From positions 1 to 8,459 of the forward strand of contig JALWNJ010000004.1 of the NCBI GenBank assembly GCA_026995955.1: a DNA stretch of 8,459 nucleotides, read 5' to 3'. The translations under genes were made by a program, and so were the position numbers. Shown here piece after piece: positions 1-5,701 of this stretch; position 1 is the first letter of the stretch, and each line of letters opens with the position of its first letter. This DNA comes from Gammaproteobacteria bacterium (lineage in GTDB: Bacteria > Pseudomonadota > Gammaproteobacteria > J044). The notes under the pieces were generated by a model. That model worked only from the letters and a program-made list of their open reading frames with translations. It had not been told where the DNA came from and did no database searches.

Positions 1-114
1 ACCCTGTTGCTGGACCCGCTGGGCAACGCGGTGCTCGACTACGCCCCGGGCTTCAATGTGCGCCCGGTGAAGAAGGATATCCACAGACTGCTCAAGGTGT
101 CACACATCGGATGA
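1..114 (+). CDS. C-terminal end of a cytochrome-oxidase-associated protein (partial, 5' end outside window)
   Basis: Frame 1 is open from the first base to a TGA at 112-114 and encodes the last 37 residues of a protein. The end of the tail reads KKDIHRLLKVSHIG, preceded by a segment with DPLGNAVLDY. From memory, this resembles the C-terminus of the small membrane-anchored, SCO/thioredoxin-like protein that lies between SURF1 and ctaA in aa3-oxidase clusters of gamma- and betaproteobacteria and typically ends in a similar LLKxSxIG string. The DPxGN(x)VLxY part would be a late beta-strand of that fold. Its stop codon overlaps the ctaA start as ATGA (111-114), which supports membership in the same operon. 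Too little is present to see any metal-binding cysteines, so its role in oxidase assembly is inferred from position only. An unrelated protein cannot be excluded. Confidence 0.6.
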   Translation, partial: TLLLDPLGNAVLDYAPGFNVRPVKKDIHRLLKVSHIG

Positions 115-1154
115 TGAAGAAACTGCTCGTCATGGCCCTGCTGCTGGGCCTGGTGGTGGTGCCGCTGGGCGCCTTCGTGCGGCTCTCGGACGCCGGGCTC
201 GGCTGTCCCGACTGGCCCGGCTGCTATGGGCATCTGGTGCTGCCCAGCGGCGAGCGCGCGCAGCAGGCCGCGGCGGCCTTCCCCGAGCGGCCGCTGGAGC
301 CGCACAAGGCCTGGAAGGAGATGATCCACCGCTATGTGGCCGGCACCCTTGGGCTGCTCGTCCTAGCCATCGCCGTGCTGGCCTGGCGCCGCCGTTGCGA
401 GCATCCCGCGGAGTTTGCGCTCGCCCTGGCCCTGTGCGGGGTGATCGTCTTTCAGGCCCTGCTGGGCATGTGGACCGTGACCCTAAAACTCAAGCCGCTG
501 GTGGTGATGGGGCATCTTCTGGGCGGGCTGGCCACGCTGTCCATGATCCTTGCCCTGCTGCTGGTGCACCGTCGACAGCCGTTGTTCGGTGCCGCCGCCT
601 GGAGCGGGGCCGACCGCCGTCTGGCCGGCGCCGCGCTGTTGGGCCTGGTATTGCTGCTGGGGCAGATTGCACTGGGTGGCTGGACCAGTGCCAACTATGC
701 GGCGCTGGCCTGTCCCGACTTCCCCCAGTGCCAGACCCAGTGGTGGCCGCGGATGGACTTCGGCGAGGCCTTCGTGCTGTGGCGTGGGCTGGGCATCAAC
801 TACGAGTTCGGCGTGCTCGATTCGCCCGCCCGCACCGCGATCCACATGACCCACCGCATGGGGGCGCTGGTGGTGGCGCTGTACATGGGCTGGCTGGCCC
901 TGCGTCTGCTGCGCAGCGCGGGCAGCGGCGCGCGGCGCATGGGTGGGCTGCTGCTGGGCCTGCTGCTGCTGCAGCTTGCCCTCGGCGTCTCCAATGTGGT
1001 GTTCCATTTGCCGCTGCCGGTGGCCGTGGCGCACAACGCGGGGGCGGCGCTGCTGCTGCTGACCCTGGTGACCCTCAACCTGATGCTCTGGCGCCTGCCG
1101 GCCCGCGAGGCGCATGCAGGCCATCTGCAAGGAGGTGTGCAATGCCCACCGTAA
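111..1154 (+). CDS. ctaA: Heme A synthase CtaA
   Basis: This 347-residue integral membrane protein belongs to the COX15/CtaA family. It oxidises the C8 methyl of heme O to a formyl group, giving heme A for aa3-type oxidases. The two pseudo-symmetric halves are both visible. In the first half are the cysteine pair C32/C38 (GLGCPDWPGCYG), the conserved E70 and H73 in EMIHR, and H135 in GHLLGG. In the second half are C201/C207 (CPDFPQC), H245/H248 in HMTHRMGA and H308 in AVAHNAGA. About eight hydrophobic helices are present, and the length is normal for proteobacteria. Two adjacent ATGs (111 and 114) are possible starts. The first overlaps the upstream stop as ATGA and was chosen for that coupling; only a weak AAGG (94-97) precedes it. 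The 3' end overlaps ctaB by 13 bases. Heme A is not used by the cbb3 oxidase encoded downstream, so this gene belongs to the preceding aa3 cluster. Confidence 0.96.
   Translation: MMKKLLVMALLLGLVVVPLGAFVRLSDAGLGCPDWPGCYGHLVLPSGERAQQAAAAFPERPLEPHKAWKEMIHRYVAGTLGLLVLAIAVLAWRRRCEHPAEFALALALCGVIVFQALLGMWTVTLKLKPLVVMGHLLGGLATLSMILALLLVHRRQPLFGAAAWSGADRRLAGAALLGLVLLLGQIALGGWTSANYAALACPDFPQCQTQWWPRMDFGEAFVLWRGLGINYEFGVLDSPARTAIHMTHRMGALVVALYMGWLALRLLRSAGSGARRMGGLLLGLLLLQLALGVSNVVFHLPLPVAVAHNAGAALLLLTLVTLNLMLWRLPAREAHAGHLQGGVQCPP
1129..1137 (+). promoter_or_regulatory. Strong ribosome binding site for ctaB
   Basis: AAGGAGGTG lies inside the last codons of ctaA and is a near-perfect match to the anti-Shine-Dalgarno sequence. 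It is 4 bases from the ATG at 1142. It fixes the ctaB start at 1142, even though the same frame is open far upstream (from before 395) through ctaA. Confidence 0.85.
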
Positions 1155-2068
1155 AATCCGCCATCCGTCCGCAGCCGGTCTGGCTGGTCCGCGCCAGTGA
1201 CTACCTGACCCTCTGCAAGCCCAAGGTAGTTCTGCTGATGATCTTTACCGCATGGGTCGGCATGTTCCTGGCCGCGCCCGGCACGCTGCCGCTCAATGCC
1301 CTGCTGTTCGGCAGCCTTGGCATCGCGCTTTCGGCGGGCGCGGCGGCGGCGCTCAATCATGTCATCGACCGCCACATCGACGCGCGCATGTACCGCACCC
1401 GCAATCGCCCGCTGCCGCGCGGCGAGCTGAGCCCGTGGCGCTGCGTGGCCTTCGCCGCCATCACCGGCACGCTCGGCATGGCCATCCTGTTTGCCTTCGT
1501 CAATGCGCTCACGGCCTGGCTCACGCTGGCCTCGCTGATCGGCTATGCGGTGGTCTACACGCTGTGGCTCAAGCGCGCCACGCCACAGAACATCGTCATC
1601 GGCGGCATCGCCGGCGCCACGCCGCCGCTGCTGGGCTGGACCGCGGTGACCGGTCAGGTCGATCCCTATCCCTTGCTGCTGGTGCTGATCATCTTCACCT
1701 GGACACCGCCGCACTTCTGGGCGCTCGCCATCTATCGCAAGGAGGACTACGCCCGGGTCGGCATCCCCATGCTGCCGGTGACCCATGGCGAGGACTTCAC
1801 CCGTCTGCAGATCCTGCTCTACACCATTCTGCTGTCGGTGGTCACCGTGCTGCCGTGGCTGATCGGTGAGCACGGGGCGCTGTACCTGTTCGGCGTGTTG
1901 CTCATTGATGGTGTGTTCCTGTGGTACGCCTGGACCCTGTATCGTCATCCGAGGCGGGAACTCGCGCTCAAGACCTTTGTCTACTCCATCACCTATCTGT
2001 TCCTGCTGTTTGCCCTGCTGCTGGGGGATCGCGTGGTGCTGCCCATGCTGCTCGACTGGGCAGCCTGA
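1142..2068 (+). CDS. ctaB: Protoheme IX farnesyltransferase (heme O synthase) CtaB
   Basis: This 308-residue polytopic member of the UbiA prenyltransferase superfamily transfers farnesyl from farnesyl diphosphate to the 2-vinyl group of heme b, making heme O, the substrate of CtaA. The first Asp-rich motif is NHVIDRHIDARMYRTRNRP at residues 72-90, with N72, D76 and D80 placed for Mg-diphosphate binding. The second conserved region is around residues 187-215 (WTPPHFWALA, then YRKEDYARVGIPMLPV). About eight to nine membrane helices are apparent, and the length is standard. The ATG at 1142 is preferred because AAGGAGGTG precedes it and the protein then starts with the usual short cytoplasmic lead before DYLTLCKPKVV. 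It overlaps ctaA by 13 bases. In many gammaproteobacteria a SCO1/SenC copper chaperone gene follows ctaB; here none does, and the cbb3 operon begins 137 bases later. Confidence 0.96.
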   Translation: MPTVKSAIRPQPVWLVRASDYLTLCKPKVVLLMIFTAWVGMFLAAPGTLPLNALLFGSLGIALSAGAAAALNHVIDRHIDARMYRTRNRPLPRGELSPWRCVAFAAITGTLGMAILFAFVNALTAWLTLASLIGYAVVYTLWLKRATPQNIVIGGIAGATPPLLGWTAVTGQVDPYPLLLVLIIFTWTPPHFWALAIYRKEDYARVGIPMLPVTHGEDFTRLQILLYTILLSVVTVLPWLIGEHGALYLFGVLLIDGVFLWYAWTLYRHPRRELALKTFVYSITYLFLLFALLLGDRVVLPMLLDWAA

Positions 2069-2124
2069 AACGCCGGCCAGGCGCGACCCATATTTCCCAG
2101 TAAAATGCTAGGCCTTTCTTGGCT

Positions 2125-2140
2125 TGGCAGGCCATTTGCT
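2125..2140 (+). promoter_or_regulatory. Candidate sigma-54 (RpoN) promoter upstream of ccoN
   Basis: TGGCAGGCCATTTGCT matches the -24/-12 consensus TGGCACGNNNNTTGCW at every fixed position except one (G for C at the sixth base). The GG and GC elements have the correct spacing. The transcription start would fall near 2150-2152, leaving a leader of about 55 bases before ccoN. No activator-binding site was recognised; such sites usually lie 80-200 bases upstream, which here would be inside ctaB. The matching is by eye. A chance match in 137 bases is unlikely but possible, and a poor sigma-70 alternative (TTGGCT, 15 bases, TGTAAT; 2119-2145) overlaps the same spot. Confidence 0.4.
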
Positions 2141-2157
2141 GTAATGTGCGCGACCTC

Positions 2158-2179
2158 GAAATTCTGGCCTCCTAATTTC
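2158..2179 (+). repeat. Small inverted repeat in the ccoN leader
   Basis: GAAATT (2158-2163) and AATTTC (2174-2179) form a perfect 6-base dyad around a 10-base centre. It lies between the candidate sigma-54 promoter and the ccoN ribosome binding site. It could be an operator or a weak leader hairpin. It does not match an FNR/ANR box, and I recognise no specific regulator for it. The short arms make chance a real possibility. Confidence 0.25.
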
Positions 2180-2205
2180 AACAGGGTTTACAGGGGTATT
2201 CAGCA

Positions 2206-3666
2206 ATGGCCCAAGCAGCAGCTGTAGGTACTGCGCAGCAGTACAACTACGATATCGTCAAGAAGTTCGCCATCATGGCCCTGGTATGGGGCGTGCTGGG
2301 GATGAGTGTCGGCACCTACATCGCCTCGGAGCTGGCCTTCCCGTTCCTGAACTTCGACATTCCCTACATCACCTTCGGTCGCCTGCGTCCGGTGCACACC
2401 ACGCTGGTGATCTTCGGCTTCGGCGGCAGTGCCCTGTTCGCCACTTCCTACTATGTGGTGCAGCGTACCTGCCAGACGCGGCTGTGGAGCGACTTCCTGG
2501 CCAACTTCACCTTCTGGGGATGGCAGGTCGGCGTGGCCGCGGGTGCCCTGTCCTACATGCTCGGCTATTCCCAGGGCCGTGAATACGCCGAGTTCGAGTG
2601 GCCGCTGGACATCGCCATCGCCGTGGTCTGGGTGGCCTACTTCGTTGTGTATGTGCAGACCCTGCGCCGCCGCAGCCAGCCGCACATCTATGTGGCCAAC
2701 TGGTTCTACCTGGCCTTCATTCTGGCCACCGCGCTGCTGCACATCTTCAACAACCTGGCGGTGCCGGTCGACCTGTTCACCCTGAAGTCCTACTCGCTGT
2801 TCTCCGGCGCGCAGGACGCCATGACCCAGTGGTGGTACGGCCACAACGCCGTGGGCTTCTTCCTCACCGCGGCCTTCCTCGGCATGATGTACTACTTCGT
2901 GCCCAAGCAGGCCGGCCGTCCGGTGTACTCCTATCGCCTGTCCATCATCCACTTCTGGGCGCTGATCTTCCTCTACATGTGGGTCGGCACCCATCACCTG
3001 CACTGGACGGCGATCCCCGACTGGACCTCGACGCTCGCAGCGACCTTCTCCATCCTGCTGCTGATGCCCTCCTGGGGGGGCATGATCAACGGCATCATGA
3101 CCCTGTCCGGTGCCTGGGACAAGCTGCGCTCCGATCCCATCATGCTGTTCCTGATTACCTCGCTGTCGTTCTACGGCATGTCGACCTTCGAGGGGCCGAT
3201 GATGTCTCTGAAGAGCGTCAACGCCCTGTCGCACTACACCGACTGGACCGTGGGTCATGTGCACTCCGGTGCCCTGGGCTGGGTGGCCATGGTGAGCTTC
3301 GGCTCCATGTATCACCTCATTCCGCGGCTGTACGACACCAAGATCTACAGCACGCGCCTGATCTACGTGCACTTCTGGCTCGCCACCATCGGCATCGTGC
3401 TGTACATCACCTCCATGTGGGTGTCGGGCATCGGTCAGGGCCTGCTGCTGCGCGCCTTCGACGAATACGGCAACCTCGCCTACACCTTCGTCGAGTCGGT
3501 GGCCTTCATGCACATTCCGTTGGTGGTGCGTGCGCTGGGTGGGGGCTTCTTCGTCGCCGGCATCCTGACCATGGCCTACAACGTGACCATGACCATCCTG
3601 CGCGCCAAGCGCGAGCAGGCCGAGATCGAGGCCAAGATCGCCGCCAAGATGGCCGCGAGCGCCTGA
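2206..3666 (+). CDS. ccoN: cbb3-type cytochrome c oxidase catalytic subunit I (CcoN)
   Basis: This 486-residue, roughly 12-helix heme-copper oxidase subunit reduces O2 to water at a high-spin heme b3/CuB centre. Ligands can be placed by aligning from memory to Pseudomonas stutzeri CcoN. H64 ([14 protein letters not shown]) and H353 bind the low-spin heme b, and H351 (HVHSGALGW) binds heme b3. H213 ([11 protein letters not shown]), H263 and H264 (GTHHLHW) bind CuB. Y257 in [10 protein letters not shown] is the probable His-Tyr cross-link partner, characteristic of the C-family. E329 (MSTFEG) is the expected K-channel glutamate. All are present, so the enzyme should be functional. The C-terminus (about 465-486) is a charged, Ala/Lys/Glu-rich cytoplasmic tail. 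The start is supported by AGGGG at 2192-2196. It is the first gene of the ccoNOQP operon, and a 29-base gap separates it from ccoO. Confidence 0.98.
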   Translation: MAQAAAVGTAQQYNYDIVKKFAIMALVWGVLGMSVGTYIASELAFPFLNFDIPYITFGRLRPVHTTLVIFGFGGSALFATSYYVVQRTCQTRLWSDFLANFTFWGWQVGVAAGALSYMLGYSQGREYAEFEWPLDIAIAVVWVAYFVVYVQTLRRRSQPHIYVANWFYLAFILATALLHIFNNLAVPVDLFTLKSYSLFSGAQDAMTQWWYGHNAVGFFLTAAFLGMMYYFVPKQAGRPVYSYRLSIIHFWALIFLYMWVGTHHLHWTAIPDWTSTLAATFSILLLMPSWGGMINGIMTLSGAWDKLRSDPIMLFLITSLSFYGMSTFEGPMMSLKSVNALSHYTDWTVGHVHSGALGWVAMVSFGSMYHLIPRLYDTKIYSTRLIYVHFWLATIGIVLYITSMWVSGIGQGLLLRAFDEYGNLAYTFVESVAFMHIPLVVRALGGGFFVAGILTMAYNVTMTILRAKREQAEIEAKIAAKMAASA

Positions 3667-3695
3667 TCGCCTGACCCGATTCGGAGACTGACATC

Positions 3696-4481
3696 ATGAT
3701 CAAACACGAGAGTATCGAGACGAATGCCGGTCTGCTGATCATCCTCACCCTGGTGGCGATCAGCATCGGCGGCCTGGTCGAGATCGTGCCGCTGTTCTAC
3801 ATCAACGACACGGTCGAGGACGTGCGCACCAAGGAAGGCTACGAGGCCGTGCGCCCCTACACCCCGCTGGAGAGCGCCGGGCGCGACATCTACATCCGCG
3901 AGGGCTGCTTCCTGTGCCATTCGCAGATGATCCGTCCGTTCCGCGACGAGGACCTGCGCTATGGTCACTACTCGCTGGCTGCGGAGTCCAAGTACGACCA
4001 TCCGTTCCAGTGGGGCTCCAAGCGGACCGGGCCCGACCTGGCCCGTGTGGGCGGCAAGTACTCCAACGAGTGGCATGTGCAGCACATGATTGCTCCGCGG
4101 TCGGTGGTGCCCGAGTCGATCATGCCCAATTACCCGTGGCTGCTCGAGAACGAACTGCACTACGCAGACATCAAGAAGCGGCTGATCGCCCAGAAGCGGG
4201 TCGGCGTGCCCTACTCGCTCACCGACGAGGAGTACGAGGAGAACGTCAAGCGCTTCGGCCCGGAAGTCGCCAAGTGGCTGGACATCAATCGCGCCGAGGA
4301 AAACCTGCTGGCGCAGGCTCAGGCCAACAACTACGACGGCAAGCCTGAAAAGCTGACCGAAATGGATGCCCTGATCGCCTATCTCCAGGTGCTGGGCACC
4401 ATGGTGGACTTCAAGCAGTACGACGAAAGCTATTTCGTGAAGTTCCGCGTCAGCAAGGCCGGCGGGACCGACAGCGAATAA
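3696..4481 (+). CDS. ccoO: cbb3-type cytochrome c oxidase monoheme subunit II (CcoO)
   Basis: This 261-residue membrane-anchored monoheme cytochrome c receives electrons from CcoP and passes them to the CcoN heme b. One N-terminal membrane helix (residues about 11-30) is followed by a periplasmic cytochrome c domain. Its heme-binding CFLCH is at 71-75, followed by the family-typical [18 protein letters not shown] and [22 protein letters not shown] segments. M143 in [10 protein letters not shown] is the likely distal heme ligand. The protein ends with the typical [15 protein letters not shown] block (221-235) and a short tail. It is longer than the roughly 200-residue Pseudomonas type because of an acidic stretch between the VPY at 171-173 and TEMDA. 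A GGAG at 3683-3686 serves the ATG. The TAA stop shares its last base with the ccoQ start (TAATG), implying translational coupling. Confidence 0.97.
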   Translation: MIKHESIETNAGLLIILTLVAISIGGLVEIVPLFYINDTVEDVRTKEGYEAVRPYTPLESAGRDIYIREGCFLCHSQMIRPFRDEDLRYGHYSLAAESKYDHPFQWGSKRTGPDLARVGGKYSNEWHVQHMIAPRSVVPESIMPNYPWLLENELHYADIKKRLIAQKRVGVPYSLTDEEYEENVKRFGPEVAKWLDINRAEENLLAQAQANNYDGKPEKLTEMDALIAYLQVLGTMVDFKQYDESYFVKFRVSKAGGTDSE

Positions 4482-4696
4482 TGCTGGCCGAGGCATGGAG
4501 CTGGATCACCGATCTGGGGAACAGCAAGGTTGCGGCCCTGCTGATCTTCTTCTTCACCTTCGTCGGTATCCTGCTCTATGTCTTCACGGGCAGAAAACGC
4601 GCTGAACGCCTGGAATCCTACAAGTACATCCCGTTCCAGGACGACGATGAACCAGAATCGGAAATCGAGACGGTAAAAGACGATGAGCACCGATAG
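4481..4696 (+). CDS. ccoQ: cbb3-type cytochrome c oxidase small subunit (CcoQ)
   Basis: This 71-residue protein of the CcoQ/FixQ family has a single membrane helix at residues about 18-35 (VAALLIFFFTFVGILLYVF). The helix is followed by a basic GRKRAERLES segment and the family-typical YKYIPFQDDDE motif at about 47-57. The rest of the tail is strongly acidic. CcoQ stabilises the cbb3 complex, mainly the association of CcoP with CcoNO, and has no cofactor of its own. It starts at the ATG of the TAATG junction with ccoO and overlaps ccoP by 14 bases, so expression of the three genes is probably coupled. Position, size and motif agree; no alternative identity is likely. Confidence 0.93.
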   Translation: MLAEAWSWITDLGNSKVAALLIFFFTFVGILLYVFTGRKRAERLESYKYIPFQDDDEPESEIETVKDDEHR

Positions 4697-5606
4697 CAAC
4701 AAGCCAGCAGTACAGACGACCGGCCATGCGTGGGACGGTGATCTGCAGGAATACAACAACCCGCTGCCGCGCTGGTGGGTGTGGACCTTCTACGCCACCG
4801 TGGTCTTCGCCGTGGTGTACTGGATCATGTACCCCTCCTGGCCGGTGGGCAAGAGCTTCCTGGGTGGCGTCAAGACCATTACTTTCCAGACCAGCAGCGG
4901 CCAGGAGGTAACCACGCACTGGAACATGCGTGCGCGCCTGCTGCACGATCTGCAGAACGGCGAGGAGGCCGTCAAGCAGCGCGAGTATCTGGAGAAGATT
5001 GCCAATTCCTCCTTCGAGGAGATCCTCTCCGATCCGGACAAGCTGGCCTTCGTGCGCTCGGCCGGCAAGGTGATGTTCGCCGACAACTGCGCGGCCTGCC
5101 ACGGCGCGGGCGGCCAGGGCGTGATCGGGCTGTTCCCGAATCTGGTGGACGATGCCTGGCTGTGGGGCGGTACGCTGGAAGACATCCACACCACCATCAG
5201 TCAGGGTCGTCGTGGTTACATGCCCGCTTTCCCGCAGTTCGCCGAGAACGGGAAGGTGGACAACCTCGCCGATTATGTACTGAGCCTGTCCGGAGAGCAG
5301 GGCGGTGATCCGGTCTCCATCAAGAAGGGCGAGGCCATTTTCCAGGGTGAAGAGGGCGGTTGCTACTACTGCCACACCAAACAGGCCACCGGAATGAAAT
5401 CCTTGGGCTCGGCCAATCTGACCGACAAGATCTGGGAAATCGCCAATGTGCCGGGTGCCAAGACCTACGAAGAGAAGCGGGCCGAAGTGCGCAAGGTGAT
5501 TCTCGGCGGGATCCAGCGCGAGATGCCGAGCTGGAAAGGGCGCCTGCCCGACGAGACCATCAAGATCCTGACGGTCTACGTGCACGAGCTTGGCGGCGGC
5601 AAGTAA
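4683..5606 (+). CDS. ccoP: cbb3-type cytochrome c oxidase diheme subunit III (CcoP)
   Basis: This 307-residue diheme cytochrome c is the entry point for electrons from soluble cytochromes into the cbb3 oxidase. The cytoplasmic N-terminus carries the family signature GHAWDGDLQEYNNPLPRWW (residues 14-32), followed by one membrane helix (about 32-50). The periplasmic part has two cytochrome c domains. The first has CAACH at 136-140 with probable Met ligand M180 (GYMPAFPQF). The second has CYYCH at 227-231 with probable Met ligand M281 (REMPSWKGRLP). It is a single-helix type, without the extra N-terminal helix seen in some CcoP proteins. The 14-base overlap with ccoQ and lack of a good Shine-Dalgarno suggest coupling to ccoQ translation. 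It is the last gene before a hairpin at 5633-5661. Confidence 0.98.
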   Translation: MSTDSNKPAVQTTGHAWDGDLQEYNNPLPRWWVWTFYATVVFAVVYWIMYPSWPVGKSFLGGVKTITFQTSSGQEVTTHWNMRARLLHDLQNGEEAVKQREYLEKIANSSFEEILSDPDKLAFVRSAGKVMFADNCAACHGAGGQGVIGLFPNLVDDAWLWGGTLEDIHTTISQGRRGYMPAFPQFAENGKVDNLADYVLSLSGEQGGDPVSIKKGEAIFQGEEGGCYYCHTKQATGMKSLGSANLTDKIWEIANVPGAKTYEEKRAEVRKVILGGIQREMPSWKGRLPDETIKILTVYVHELGGGK

Positions 5607-5632
5607 AGCCAGACCGACAAGCGTGTGATCCA

Positions 5633-5661
5633 GCGCCAGGCCGCCTGAGGTGGCCTGGCGC
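5633..5661 (+). terminator. GC-rich hairpin after ccoP, probable (leaky) terminator
   Basis: GCGCCAGGCC (5633-5642) and GGCCTGGCGC (5652-5661) are perfect 10-base inverted repeats around a 9-base loop, 27 bases after the ccoP stop. The sequence after the stem, CCGTCGTTTCT, is only moderately T-rich. Termination may therefore be partial, or the hairpin may instead protect the 3' end of the ccoNOQP message. It separates the structural genes from the ccoGHI assembly genes. Confidence 0.6.
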
Positions 5662-5701
5662 CGTCGTTTCTGAAACCGGCCCGGATTGAGGAAAGTCAAA
5701 A

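Noticed and set aside
395..1141. Upstream extension of the ctaB frame through ctaA
   Set aside because: The extension is Arg/Ala/Gly-rich, out of frame with the clearly real ctaA, and the strong AAGGAGGTG at 1129-1137 places the true start at 1142.
2063..2082. Possible terminator after ctaB (GCCTG/CAGGC arms)
   Set aside because: The 5-base arms have a 10-base loop, the left arm includes the end of the ctaB coding region, and no T-run follows. Too weak to call.
3074..3080. Seven-G run in ccoN as a possible slippage or phase-variation tract
   Set aside because: It encodes part of a conserved-looking Trp-Gly-Gly, is short, and the frame is intact, so chance in GC-rich coding DNA is the simpler reading.
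2200..3513. Long open frame (437 codons) on the - strand opposite ccoN
   Set aside because: It is His/Gly/Gln-rich with no recognisable domain, and it exactly mirrors ccoN, whose ligands are all intact. It is a codon-bias shadow in GC-rich DNA.
2598..3674. Second + strand open frame (358 codons) within ccoN
   Set aside because: It is a low-complexity His/Arg/Ala-rich product in another frame of ccoN, with no ribosome binding site or domain.
5656..5671. Second sigma-54-like string upstream of ccoG
   Set aside because: It has TTTC in place of the essential -12 TTGC and other mismatches, and it is embedded in the terminator stem and tail.
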